Part shown: positions 23,180 to 35,100 of the stretch, piece after piece
Numbering within the stretch: position 1 is the first letter of the stretch
How the letters are laid out: every line of letters begins with the position of its first letter
Origin: Utricularia gibba
Taxonomy: Eukaryota > Streptophyta > Magnoliopsida > Lamiales > Lentibulariaceae
DNA length: 64,000 bases
NCBI GenBank assembly: GCA_002189035.1
Contig: NEEC01000013.1
Location: 2,728,001 to 2,792,000 of the forward strand
Direction of reading: 5' to 3'
Notes under the pieces: generated by a model
Seen by the model: the letters and a program-made list of their open reading frames with translations, nothing else
What the model was told of the DNA's origin: nothing
Database searches by the model: none
Translations under genes and position numbers: made by a program

Positions 23180-25733
23180 ATGGGGGATGGAAGAAGAGCA
23201 AGAGATTATGATAGGAAGGAGAAGAAGAAGAAAAAGGAGCACCACGAAAGGGGCCAAGATCGCAAAAAGCATGAGCAAAAGGTTAGGAGACATCACTCAC
23301 ATCAGGAGCGCAGTTCTGGATCGGATTCTTGCATTGGAAGCCCTGAGGATGCGGTGAAGTGTATACTGGAGGAATTTCCTTCTGTTTCTGGCGACCTTGA
23401 ACAGGTTCTTATTGCAAATTTCATTCTTTCCAGTTCCTTTCTTCGTCTAACGGGAGTTGTGATTTTTTTCTTTAGCTTTTGAAAATGGTTGATAGTGGCC
23501 AAGCTGTTGACATTGGGGGTTATCAGAACGGTCGTTGGTGAAGCATCTTCGAAGTCTTTTCAAATCCTTGAATCTAAAAAAGAAGGGACATGATGTATTT
23601 TTGCTTCGGGATCAATCAAGGCCTACACTTGATATTGTTGGTTCAGTTATTTATGCACACCTGGAATCCCAAATGGAGGCCAAAATTTTAGATAAAAATT
23701 TGCAATCCCCAGATCCTGAACCTGGTTGTGCAATCCATAGCATGGATGATGCTGAGGAAGGCGAAAGAACAAGGTAGTGAAGTCTGAATGTATGATTCTC
23801 AGCTAGAGTGTTTATTTTTCATGAATTGTCTTGCTGGGATTGTTCTTTGTCTTGCATCGCCTATTTCTCTTGCAGGGTTATCGGGCCTGAAATGCCTTCT
23901 GCTGAGCTTCTTGGTACAGATTACAAGAGAGTTATTGGACCCGAAATGCCTTCTTCTGAGCTGCTAGCCTCAGCCCCCAAGAAGATCATTGGACCGGAAA
24001 TGCCTTCTGCCGAGCTGCTTGCTGCAGCTGCGAAACTGAACGAAGCCGAGGCTGAGCTCAGGTATGGGTTGTCCTTGATTTTTGAGTAGATGAAGTGTTC
24101 AACTGGTTTTTATGTGTCGAGTAGTGAGAAATTTTGATGTCATACTGATTAGTGAGAAATTTCGGCAGAGAAGCTGAATTAGATGTGGATGATGAGTTTT
24201 TTATTGGACCCCCACCTCCTGCTGTAGTAAAAGAAGCTGCATCCGCAAATGAAGCTGAACGCTTCGAGGAGGTTTTGCTTTGTTATGATTTCTATCACTC
24301 TCTGAAAAACTCAATTTCAGTTTTCCTTAAGCTTTTTCTTATGCCCGGCCTCGTTGTTTTGTTTCCAGATAACAAGAATTCTTGATGCTGAAGCCAACAG
24401 TCCATATGACATACTTGGAGTCAACAAAAACATGCCAGCTGAAAACATAAAGAAAAGGTATCTGTGCACACAAATTAATTTAGTAAAAGGAATTGTTGCC
24501 AAGAACGAGTTGGGTAATCTACTCTCGAAGTTTTGTTGTTGGAATGATTTTTAGTGTGAATTTATATACTTTAACTTTTCTGCATGTTCTTATTGCTGCA
24601 TGGTTTCTTTTTTTGAAGGTTCTGGAAACTATCACTAATTGTTCATCCGGACAAATGTTCTCACCCGCAAGCTCATCAAGCATTTGTTAAGCTAAACAAA
24701 GCATTCAAGGACCTGCATGATCCTGAGACGGTGAGTGCTGTGATTTCGTGGTTGTGTGCTATGATCTCGTACTGTATCATCATTACGTGTTATTCTACGT
24801 AGAGAAAAGCACTGGATGACAAAATCAAGTTAAAGGAGGAACAGGAAGCCTTCCAGGTATCACTCATCATGTCTCGCTACTGTAAAAAAACTACAGCTTA
24901 ATTCATGCTTGCCAATCATTTATCTGCAGGTGGAGCTAAAACAAATGCGTGAGGCAGCTCAGTGGAGGCGCCTTCAGGGTTAGAACTGCCTAATTTCATA
25001 TTGGTTACATAAATAAAAAAAAACGATAAGAGCTATATGTTGAAATTTGTTATGATAGGCATATCCATGGAAGGGGACGATGTATTGCTGGCTGAACTTG
25101 ATGCCAAAGCTGAACGCAAAAGGGATGAGTGGATGACGGAATTGCCTCCAGAAAGAAAGGTGGGATGTGCATGTCAATTCCTGTGATCCCATTGGAAGGC
25201 ACTCATACCAAGTCTCTTTTTTCAGCCTGGTATGGCTATGCATATGCCTACAGGTTTCAGTAAGAGCACGAAAGAAGGACGTGGTGATACGAGCTCCTGG
25301 ACGGAGACGCCCTCTGAAAGAGCCCATAAAGCAAAGATGAAGTATGCTTGCTTATTCCTTTAGGTTGAAAATTTCAAGCCTTGACCTTTACAACTCATGT
25401 TGCAGACACCTCGAAGCCCTCAGTGAGGTTGCTGCAGTGACTTCAAATGAGCAAAAAAAGAAAACGGCAGAGTTGGTCAATGAGTTCAACGAGTTAAAAA
25501 GGTCGAAAACATTGGTTGAGAAACATCAAGAGTTGGGTAGAGCGAAGTTAAAGAAGAAACGAACGCAGGAGGGATCTAAAGAGGAATGGGAAGGAGCTCA
25601 TCCATGGAAACCTTGGGACCGCGAAAAGGATTTGACAGCCGGAAGGCAGAAGGTGAAATTGGATGCGGACAACATGGCTCAGGGTCTATCCTCCAGGTTT
25701 GCCTCTGGATCCTTTCAGAAGAACTTCCTCTAG
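23180..25733 (+). CDS. J-domain protein with GPEMP repeats and GPALPP1-type C-terminus (DUF3752); one 1-nt frame break
   Basis: Plant homologue of GPALPP motifs-containing protein with an inserted DnaJ domain (I believe At1g65280-like). Its function is poorly known; a nuclear role is inferred from the Lys-rich N-terminus. Exons: 23180-23404, 23476-23773, 23876-24061, 24169-24271, 24369-24457, 24619-24730, 24803-24856, 24930-24978, 25059-25159, 25226-25341, 25406-25733; expected 553 aa. Order: basic coil (1-45), three tandem IGPEMPS(A/S)ELL repeats plus a degenerate IGPPPP, J domain (SPYDILGVN to VHPDKCSH, with the Hsp70-contacting HPD intact), coiled region, then DUF3752 ending WKPWDREKDL and SSRFASGSFQKNFL. 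Exon 2 is one nt short; the frame slips in GGGGG at 23515-23519 between QAVDI and ERSLVKHL. A sixth G restores it. Confidence 0.85.
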
Positions 25734-26200
25734 TGTAGGATACCCCTCAAGAGCAAATATGCGGTTGTTTGTCTGATACTGTAGAAAACCATGACAAGGT
25801 GGGAAAAGTACCCTGATGAACAGAGAGTTTCAGTGTAACAAAGTTTTTTTTCTTGTAATATGAGCAGGATCGCTTAGCATCCATTTTGTGTTCTACTGAG
25901 TATTGCATCGCATGACAGCAACAACAGATAAAAAAAAAAAAACTGAAACAAGAGGAAACAAGTATAATGTGAATGGCTCAGGAATGCATGATTAGGCTTC
26001 CAGTTCATAGTGTCATGGGGAGCTCAGAATCAGGTTCATCCTCACTGGGAGCGAAGCAAGATGCAGTAGACCATCCATCAACCAAGTCCAGTTGTATAAC
26101 CAAGGTATGCTGTGGTTGGAACTGCTCCATAGTGCGCCAAATCAAGCAGAAATGACCTCAACCAAGTCCAGTAAGGAGAGGTACCAAATGGAGATGGGTA
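25734..26200. other. Convergent 3' flanks of the J-domain and PHD-finger genes
   Basis: A 467 bp gap between convergent stop codons, with an A-rich run at about 25929-25942. It is presumed to hold two 3' UTRs. No coding region is supported. Confidence 0.5.
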
Positions 26201-29200
26201 CTAATGCTTTCGTTTAGAGACGAATTGTATTCCTTGCTTCCCCAGTTCAAAACTCTTTGTCTTCCCATCATCTAGAGCAACTGAGACAGTCGATGTCTCC
26301 TCCATGACCTCAACTACAGTTCCTCTTAGCCTGGAGAAAAAAGATGGTAGAGCGATAAATTCATTCCTAAGGGATTTACGAGAACTAGATGAAAGTGCAA
26401 CAAGTAGAAAGCACGCAAAGCAAACTCCAATGAATCAGGCTCTTATGCCACTCACCAAGCATCACTGGATGGCTGATGGATTTCCACTCGTTTTCCAGAT
26501 GCATCTTTCCCCAGTTTCAGGAGTATCCAATTGGTATCACTCAAGTTGCCATTCATTATGTTATCGTCATCCAATGCAGGCCTCTTCTTCCTTTTTGATC
26601 GTTGACCCCTACTATAAGCCAACTTATCCTGCCCATAAAGAGGCAGCAGATCTCGGGAACCACGAGCCGCAATGCCTGTTTCGTTTCCATCACTCGAGTA
26701 CTTGGGGATTTTAAACTTCAGCAATGGCTTCCCAGTCTTAGTTGACACTTGTGAAATTGAAGGCACCGCACTGCTTCCATTATTGATGTTCCCAGAAACT
26801 TCAGCATTTTTTGAAGATTTGTTCCTCAAGGATGCACCCCTCGTAGAGATGCTGCCTTCAGCGTACAGATTCAAATCCACTGCAACCGAAAAGATTTGAT
26901 AAATGAATTATGATCATTCTTGGGGGACATCTACACACCAAAGAGCATTGATTACCTTGGTTATCAAAAGACCCAGATGGAGCAACCGCACCAATGATGG
27001 AATCATGTGGCTTTTGTCTAAATGAGGCTCCAATCCCTGCCACACAGGCATATAGCATCCTTTCAGCAAACAATAATTGAAGTTCACCAATGCAGAAAGA
27101 ATAGAGTGTTTGGAGCTTGAATGGTAATTTCAGATCAAGGAGACCCCATACCTATGAATACAATCATATCAAATTTCTACCTAAGCAGCATAAATATGTA
27201 TAGCATGCACACCAGTGGCCTCTGCATATAGATACATAAGCAGATGCATATAAAGAACATTTGAAGTAAGCTATACCATTGAAAGACATATCTTGCTCCC
27301 TTTCAACACTTGCAGCATTAGAGTTTGGAGGGCTACTAGTAGTTCTGCTTCGACCACCCAAGTGAATTACAAGCCTTTTCCCTGACAGCGACACAGGCTT
27401 GGCACTCTCAACCTCAATCTCCTCCATGGTCGATTTGCTGGTCTTCATTTTGATTGTTCTTGAGGGATTCATAACAGTGTTTGCGGTGTCAGTCATACTT
27501 CCAGTAATAGGAGATAGAGCATCATGTTCACTGGAAAACAGGACTTCACTCCTACAGTGATCAGTATTGCATCCCACAGAAAAATCTCTCCCCTTTTTCT
27601 TGACATGCATTTTATCCAAAGGCTTCTTCCCATATTCTTTGCCCTTTTTTGGAAACTTTTCATTGAAACCCTTAAGAGAGAACTTCAAAGAATGCCCAGA
27701 ATCAACCTTGGCTACCGGAGTACCACCTTCATCCAAATAAGGCAGAATCTCAAATATTTCATCCGTTGACCAACCGGAAGCTATTCTTAAGCTAGATATC
27801 AAATCCCTATCAGCTTCATCTCTTCGTCTCCAAAGCTCCTGAACAGCCTCTTCAAGATTGCTGATCTGGAGAAAAATCCATCTAGATTATCTCTAAAACG
27901 CTGCAGACAAGCATTGCATGCATTTCTTTAAAGCAATCAACAACCTTTGAGGACTCTCCACGACATGCAGGACAAGCATATTGAAGATCTTCATTGGCTT
28001 GAAACTCCATATATTTTGCATCACTGAATTTTTTATTTAGGGGAAAAACTAAATCCTCCATTCAAGAAAAAGGCCATGGGAGCATCCCAATTAGCTTAAA
28101 AAAATGAAGAAAAACCTGATCCCATCACAAGGGCAATGCACCCAGCGCTGACAAACATCACAGCATACCATAGGAGTCGATTCAGAGTCTCTATAAACCT
28201 GATTTTGTGAAATGAAAATACTAAAATTTATGCTGATTCAGCATGTAAGTGGCTGCTTCAGCAGCAAAATAATTATCCATGGAAAAAGCAGTACCTTCAA
28301 ACAAATAGTGCAGTAATTTCCCTTGACAAAAAGTCTTCCACATGCATCGCAACAAGTATAGCTCAAAAACCACCTATGGAAATAAATGGTTATAGTTAAT
28401 CATATAAAACAAGCTGGGCAAAGGTAAAACAGTGGAATGAGAAATTTTTATGGTAAAAGATCTGCTAAAGTCTAGGCAAATACGAATTCAAACCTTGAAC
28501 TCAAGCCACTCCCAGGGACCGAAGAACTACAGCTATGGCATCTGGTATGCTTTTGGCATAGGTAAGGCCCATGGCCAACGTTCTGTATTCATTTAACAAG
28601 AACTTGTCAGCCAACTGTCAAGCTTAAGGTAACAACTAGAGATGAAATGTCCATGGAGCATGAAACCTTGCTGGGAGGTTGCTGACAGTAGCAGTGATAT
28701 GCAGCATCGCACCTTTTACAGAACATAAACTTACTTGGATCCCCATCTTTTCGGCAAACCTGCAGTACAAAAAAACATGAAGTACATTTGCTGAAATTAA
28801 AATACAAGACTTTGTGATAAACACAAGTAGCATATATTCTTACCTCACATATACGGCAGGAAGGGCATACCCAAGAACTCCAGCGGAAAAGATCTGTTAA
28901 AGAATTTTCTCAGCAGATCAACAACAATTTTTCCAGAAAAGTATCACCAACAAACCGTAGGATGGGAAAGCACCTCTATTTTGGGACCAACGCTTCAGGC
29001 AATGCTGATGATACTTCCTTCTACAAGAACTGCATGAAAGCATCTTTTTTTCTCCTTCACTCCCTTCATTTTCAGCCGTTGAGCACATCCAACACGTTAT
29101 CTTGGCAATTGAGGAATCTTGCTTCTCCCCATTAGCATCACTTAACACAGTCTAAAAGCAAATAATTCAATGAATAACTGGAAAAAGCATAAGCCTGCAT

Positions 29201-29942
29201 CATCAAATGAATAAATTATTGAGGAAAAACGATGGTATTTGTGACAATTCATTTTTGCAAAAAAAAAAAAAAAAAAAAAACCCTTCAAGAATACACACTA
29301 CCAAAGTGAATCACTTCAACCACTAGAACCATCCAACATGAAAAAAAAAAAGTGAATGGCGACCGAAGGCATATTCCGGAATTTAATCGAAATCACCATC
29401 AGTCAGTGGCTAATGCCTTACCACCAAATCACCAGATTCCAACTTCTTCAACTGAGCCAAAGATGCGATCTTCACTGTCGCCCCTTCTTCCCTGCGTCCA
29501 AATCCCAAAGATGCTACAGGAGGGATCAAGAAGGACCGCCGCGGCGCTGTGCTAACAACAACTTTGGGAACCAAAACTTCAACTGTGGCATTCTCCCTCG
29601 ACCTAATCAACCAGGGATCATTCAAGAACTGCTCTATTCTCGCTACCTCCTGCATAAACTCCCTTCTTCCCTCCTGGGTCCGCAGCTTCCCAGTATAACC
29701 CATTTGACAAAAACATATCTTGCGTCTGCAAACATACAAGAAGACCAAAGAATCGTTCAAAACCAAAAACCCACATCACTTCTCTGGAAAACCGACCGTT
29801 CCCCTTGCAATCCAAAGTGGAGGGAGAAACGTATACACACAAACAAACAAAAAAACCAACGCGCACCCAAATTGTTGGGTTAATTGATCACAATGAAGAA
29901 AAGGGGTTACCCGGTAATTGGGCAGGCAACATGAAAGGCCAT
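26201..29942 (-). CDS. Multi-PHD zinc-finger protein (At3g52100/At3g08020-like)
   Basis: Plant PHD/RING-FYVE-type zinc-finger protein, probably a nuclear chromatin reader; no defined function known to me. Thirteen exons join in phase to 736 aa: 29911-29942, 29422-29725, 28974-29151, 28844-28893, 28667-28759, 28494-28582, 28295-28373, 28116-28198, 27945-28023, 27277-27865, 26956-27036, 26456-26879, 26201-26330. The N-terminus MAFHVACPIT with GRKICFC matches the family. A Cys/His array spans residues about 120-320: CWMCSTAEN, CSSCRRKYHQHC, CPSCRICEVC, CKRCDAAYHCYC, CCDACGRLF, CCDVCQRWVHCPCDG, CPACRGESS. These form two to three tandem PHD-like fingers. The middle is Lys/Ser-rich with a GKRLVIHLGGR block. 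The C-terminus resembles a small Tudor-like segment (LRGTVVEV to VALDDGK) ending FVSKRKH. No frame break is seen. Confidence 0.87.
29259..29280 (+). repeat. Poly(A) tract, 22 nt
   Basis: An uninterrupted run of 22 A on the plus strand lies inside the large intron of the PHD-finger gene, where it reads as poly(T). No target-site duplication or element body was seen beside it, so it is probably a simple mononucleotide repeat. Confidence 0.8.
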
Positions 29943-30321
29943 CCGAGCAGAAAAAAAAAAGTGATTTTTAATTTTAATTGTGAGAATTAACTTTTAACAG
30001 CCCACTACTCTCACCGCAATAATAGTTTTTTAAAATTTTTTACTATTTTTACGTTATGTAACTACCTAAAAAGACAACCCTTTTCATTTTTTTTTAAATA
30101 ATGAATATTATGCGAATTAAATATTTAAATAGGGAAAAATTCACATCTTTTCCAAGTATATCCGTTCAATATTACTCCGAGCGGCTTCCATGGCGGAAAT
30201 TCCTCGGCCACAAGAATTCGGATAAATGCCCTTTCCTCGTTTCCAGGTGGCCGTGTCAAATTTCTAACGTTCCGCCTCTCAAGAATTCTGGGGCTTCCCC
30301 TTAGCGAAATCAACACAAAAA
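29943..30321. promoter_or_regulatory. Bidirectional promoter region between the PHD-finger and FTR genes
   Basis: 379 bp separate the divergent start codons. The middle (about 30000-30130) is AT-rich. No firm TATA box could be assigned. Shared control of the two genes is inferred from spacing only. Confidence 0.4.
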
Positions 30322-30798
30322 ATGGCCTGTTCTCCGGCCCTTTTCTCCTCAATTCTGAACATCGCCAGTTCCAGAAACCCGATTATTGATGTGGGTTTCC
30401 CCAGAATCGCTCATGGAATCGGAAAAAAGCAATCTACCATGGTTCCTGTTGCCGCTCCCAGCATGGCCTGCAATTCATCCACGATAACCAATTCCCTGAC
30501 ACTCGATTATGATAGCGTTAGCGATGGGGAGCTAAAAACAGCAGAGTCAAGAATCGGGTCGAAGATCAGGGTCAAGGGGCCCCTCAAAGTGTTCCATGTG
30601 CCTAAAGTGCCGGAATTCGAGCTCGGTGGAAAGATTGGTGTGTTGAAGCAGTATGTTGCAAGTTACAAGGGGAAAAGAATTTCGGCCAACTTGCCATATC
30701 AAGTGGAGTTTGTGGCTGATGATATTATTGGGCGCAATGGTAAACCAGTGAAATTTATTGCTCATTTGAGGGAAGATGAGTTTGAGCTACTAGACTGA
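30322..30798 (+). CDS. FTRA: Ferredoxin-thioredoxin reductase, variable subunit
   Basis: Variable (A) subunit of the chloroplast ferredoxin:thioredoxin reductase. It stabilises the Fe-S catalytic subunit in passing light-derived electrons from ferredoxin to thioredoxins. It is an intronless CDS of 158 codons. Residues 1 to about 70 form a Ser/Ala-rich transit peptide without acidic residues early on. The mature SH3-like barrel follows: GSKIRVKGPLKVFHVPKVPEFELGG, then GVLKQYVASYKGKRISANLPYQVEFV, ending EDEFELLD. These blocks match the family closely. The ATG is the first in the frame and sits at the start of a typical stroma-targeting sequence. There is no frame break. Confidence 0.92.
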   Translation: MACSPALFSSILNIASSRNPIIDVGFPRIAHGIGKKQSTMVPVAAPSMACNSSTITNSLTLDYDSVSDGELKTAESRIGSKIRVKGPLKVFHVPKVPEFELGGKIGVLKQYVASYKGKRISANLPYQVEFVADDIIGRNGKPVKFIAHLREDEFELLD

Positions 30799-32190
30799 GT
30801 ACTGAAATGCTGTTATTGACTTTTTTCAATTATACTGTTGTTATTCACAGTTTTCCTTTAAAAAAGATGATTGAAAACCCATCACCTATACTGTAGATAC
30901 AATACCCTTACTGTTTTGGTCATTTAATAGCCTTGATCTTTGAAGAAGCTTTGTATTCTGTACTTAACTGCATAAGCAATCTGCTGTGCTTTAACCCTTG
31001 GTTGGTGGATGCTTAATGATGCTTCTCTTTCTAATAACTCGGATCATTATCTAATCCATTGGCCTACAAACCTACTGCTCAGTTGCATTGCACCTGATAC
31101 AGTTAAGCTATCAGTTTGCTGCCGCCAGATGCGGCTGTGCTTCATTTGAAGATGCTGTTTTGGTTACTGAAGTCTCAATGAGCTTGCTCTGTTTTCCACT
31201 GCAAAAGGAGCTTTTGTATGAGATCCTTTGTTCAAATCTGCTGCATGACTAGTGCCCAATCTCCTTAACTGAACATAAACATGGGCTGTGTTTTGGAGTC
31301 CATTGGCTATCTGTCATCTTGCTGCATCGTTCTTTGATGTCTTCTTTCCTCTTCAGAAGAACTTGATTTTCGATTGAATGGTTAGTCTAATGCAAGAAGG
31401 CGATTATGGTCTGCTGATCTTCCGGTGCCTGCATCTCCCTCCATACTTTGGTCATTACATCCAAAACAATGGCGTTCTTTTTGGGCCTGTGATGCTCCCG
31501 ACAGTTTACGCTACCAGAACAATGGGATGGTTGAAGGATATGTGAAGAGCTGCTTCATACTGAGCTGCAAGCTCATGCCAAAGAAGAAAGGAAATCCTAT
31601 GTCGAAAACCTCTGTGAAAAGTAAAAAGAATGGTGATGATAACTTCAACGTTCATTCTTCTTTATTGCGTTCTAGCCGGCCACTGGCCGCAAGAAAATTC
31701 ATCACGTAAAAGGGACTATGAATGATCTCTTTTTTTTATAGGAAAAAAACATTATTAAAAAAGAAACTGAATAGATATATTTTTCCTAACGCAGTAGCCT
31801 CGTTGCTGTTGATCTCTCTCAGGCCTAACCGGCAGTAGTTTTTTCGTGTGACTCGCACGGTGGAGGCGCAGACGCGCCGGCTTGAATGCTGTAGGCGGTT
31901 TCTTGTGCGTTTTTAAGTTGCAGTAATCGTCATTTCGCGATGGTTTTGAGTTTGAAATCGAATTCAATTTAGCTATCTCGAGGTTTCTGGATCGGAGAAT
32001 CATTTATAGATTTGGAAAGTTGCCGATCTTGGAGAACTCCGGTGAAGATCTACTCGAAAACCGATGCTATATTCATGACCGGTGGGCAAGTTCCCACGGC
32101 GGCCGAAAGGTAAAGAGCAGCAGAGCGGAGGCGTCTGTTTCTGAAGGCAAGCCATATCATTTTGTGCTGTAATTCGTATTCGTTGGCGGA
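30799..32190 (+). other. FTR 3' flank and TWD40-1 upstream region
   Basis: About 1.4 kb. The first part is probably the FTR 3' UTR. A frame at 31425-31709 (94 codons, Lys-rich end) resembles nothing known to me. The stretch 31840-32190 is GC-richer and likely holds the TWD40-1 leader. No RNA gene was seen. Confidence 0.45.
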
Positions 32191-35100
32191 ATGCTTCGGT
32201 TGCGGGCTTTTCGCCCTACAAATGATAAGATCGTTAAGATTCAGTTACATCCCACGCATCCGTGGCTCGTTACAGCGGATGCGTCGGACCATGTGTCTCT
32301 CTGGAACTGGGAGCATCGGCAGGTTCGATGCTATTCTTCGGATTTTCGTGTTGCTTGTTTGGTTGGGTTGGATGTTGTGCGATCTTTTTTTCCGATGTTG
32401 GGATTTGTAGGTAATTTATGAGCTAAAAGCTGGGGGGTTGATGAGAGGCGTTTGGTTGGTGCGAAATTGGAGAAGCTGGCTGAAGGCGAGTCAGGTATAA
32501 TGTGTCAGACATCTTGTCAGATTTGCTCGCGCTGCTTATGATCTCTCAATTGTCTTTTGAATTGCATTCAAATGATGACTTGCTATTGTCTGTCATGAAT
32601 GTTTGTATTGCACTGAAACTCAAGCTATTCCATATTATGAAATTTTCTTCTACGAATATCCTTTGAGTTTGGGTTTTGGTTTGATATGATTGCCAAATGA
32701 TGTGCAAGTGTGCTTCATTGTGATTTTTAGAAATCAAGTTATATTCATCAAACCACCCAAAAGGAACTTACATGGCTTATCTGTCAAAGATCAGCATTTT
32801 CTAAGAAATGCTCATTGTCCAAGATACTTTTTGTGCATAAAGAATGCCATTGATAATGTTGGAACCTCCATGCATCCTAAATATTCAAAATGTTTATACG
32901 GCTGACTGTCATGCTCCTAGTGGATTCTTCTTTCTGTTTTTTTTTTTCTGATATAAACTAAAACTGGTGAGTTTATGTTCACTCTAACATTTTTCTGCGT
33001 TTCTTTTAAATATAGAGTCCAAGGGGAAACCTACTGAAGCTATACGTGGTGGCAGGTACTTCCAAAGCCTGCCTGGAAGATTTAAGTTTTCCCTGACTTT
33101 GAATCCATCCATACTGATGTGATACTGAAAAAGTTGCATGTGCTTTTGATCCGCTATCAAGTGTTAAACAGGTTAACTTCTATGATGATGATGTTCGGTA
33201 CTGGCAATTATGGAGGAATCGTTCCGCAGCAAGTGAAGCTTCAGCAGCTGTCAGCAACACCAGTACAGCTTTCAATTCGCCTGCACCATCCACAAAGGGG
33301 CGCCATTTTCTTGTCATATGTTGTGAGAACAAAGCAATTTTTCTTGACTTAGTGACAATGCGTGGCCGAGATGTACTGAAACAGGATTTAGACAACAGAT
33401 CTCTTCTATGGCAAGTACTTGATCCTCTCAAACATAATTTGATGTTAAAGTTTCATTGTTTCAACCTCCATATGAATGCATGAACTAATTGTAAAATGTC
33501 TAGTTTCTGGATCCTTTGTTGCATTCGCTTCCTAGGAATTTGTAAATCAGGCTTTGAAGTTTTCTTCACTGCATCTGCTGGATGAAAAAAACAAAAAAAA
33601 AAAAAAATGTTTGGCATGGTAGACTGTTTGTTGCTGGTCCATCGTGGAAGCATGCAACTTATCTGTGTATTTTTTGACTCAATATTGGTTTCTCTAAACT
33701 TCGATTTCCAAGTTTTTTAGTACAAAATCAACTTTTTATGGGAGCTTTTCTATGCAGCATGGAATTCCTATGCAGATCAGTTTCTAGTGATGGACCTCTT
33801 GTGGCATTTGGTGGATCAGATGGCGTAATTAGAGTCCTTTCCATGCTTTCTTGGAAGGTTTTTCTCATTTATATTGTTCCAGACCATTATCTCACTCGTA
33901 AAATTGTGTTCTAGTGACATTTGGTTTATTTGGTGCAGCTTGCTAGAAGATACACTGGAGGCCATAAAGGTGCAGTTTCTTGTTTGATGAGCTTCATGGC
34001 ATCCTCAGGCGAGGTAGGTCTTGGTTTACAATGTATCTGACTCCCTTCTGAAATGTTATCTGCACTAAATATGCCAGTTGAGTGGGATAGAAACAATCTT
34101 TGTGATCCTTTTTTTTTTTTTACCTTGATATTTTCGTTTCAAGAACCTTTGTTCAATTGTAAATTATTGGTCTATGTGTTTTTATTTTCAAAGTTTTCTC
34201 AAGTTTAACTATACAGGTACGAGTCTACCTAGATGACATTCAGATGCTATTACAGCCCATTTTATTTTGTTATTCTAGCAATCATAATATTGAGATTGGT
34301 CCTTCCTGATATGAGTTTCTCATTGCATTCTGAGGAGATGCTCTTTCAAGAGCTAAAAACTTGTAGATGCGATTATCAAATATAAGATATTTGCTTATGT
34401 TCCACATCACACAGCTCATTAATTTCTTTATTTCTTCATCGAGGTCTCACAGCTAATTAAGAATATTTTGTATCTTTTGACATCGTGTTGTCTAGCTTGT
34501 AGAGTGTAGCTCCTCTGTACATGTTCGCCACAATTAATATTTCAAGTGTGCTATAAAGTCACTTGGATGTTTTCTTCTGTGCTGATATGATTTTGATGTA
34601 GGCTCTTCTTGTTTCTGGTGGTGTGGACGGCTTATTAGTTCTATGGAATGCAGACTTTGGCCAAGATTCACGAGAACTTGTTCCAAAGATGAGCATAAAA
34701 GTAATTTTCTCTAAATCTAGCATATCTTTGGATTCCTTTTTTTCATCATTTAGACTACTTTATGTGGCAAGCGTTGGAAGTCATCGCACTATTGATTCTC
34801 ACATTTGAATGAGTGAAACTGAAAAGTCTTGAATACTACAATGATCTAGGCCCATGATGGTGGGGTTGTTGCTGCTGAGCTTGCTCGTGTGGCTGGGGCT
34901 GCACCGCGGTTGATTACAATTGGTGTTGACAAGAGTTTAGCCATTTGGGATACATCTTCATTTAAGGTCTGTCGTTGACTTTTCATAATTTATCCTTCCT
35001 TTCGGCACATATTTTAATTAGCCCCCGTTTTCCTGAATCAAATTTATTTATTTTTCAGGAATTGCGTCGGTTGAAGCCTGTTTCAAAATTGGCTTGCCAT

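Noticed and set aside
29259-29280. Poly(A) tract as the tail of a retroposed gene or SINE
   Set aside because: No element body or target-site duplication flanks it; it lies inside an intron as a simple repeat.
31425-31709. 94-codon frame between FTR and TWD40-1
   Set aside because: No recognisable domain and no splice or promoter support; probably chance.
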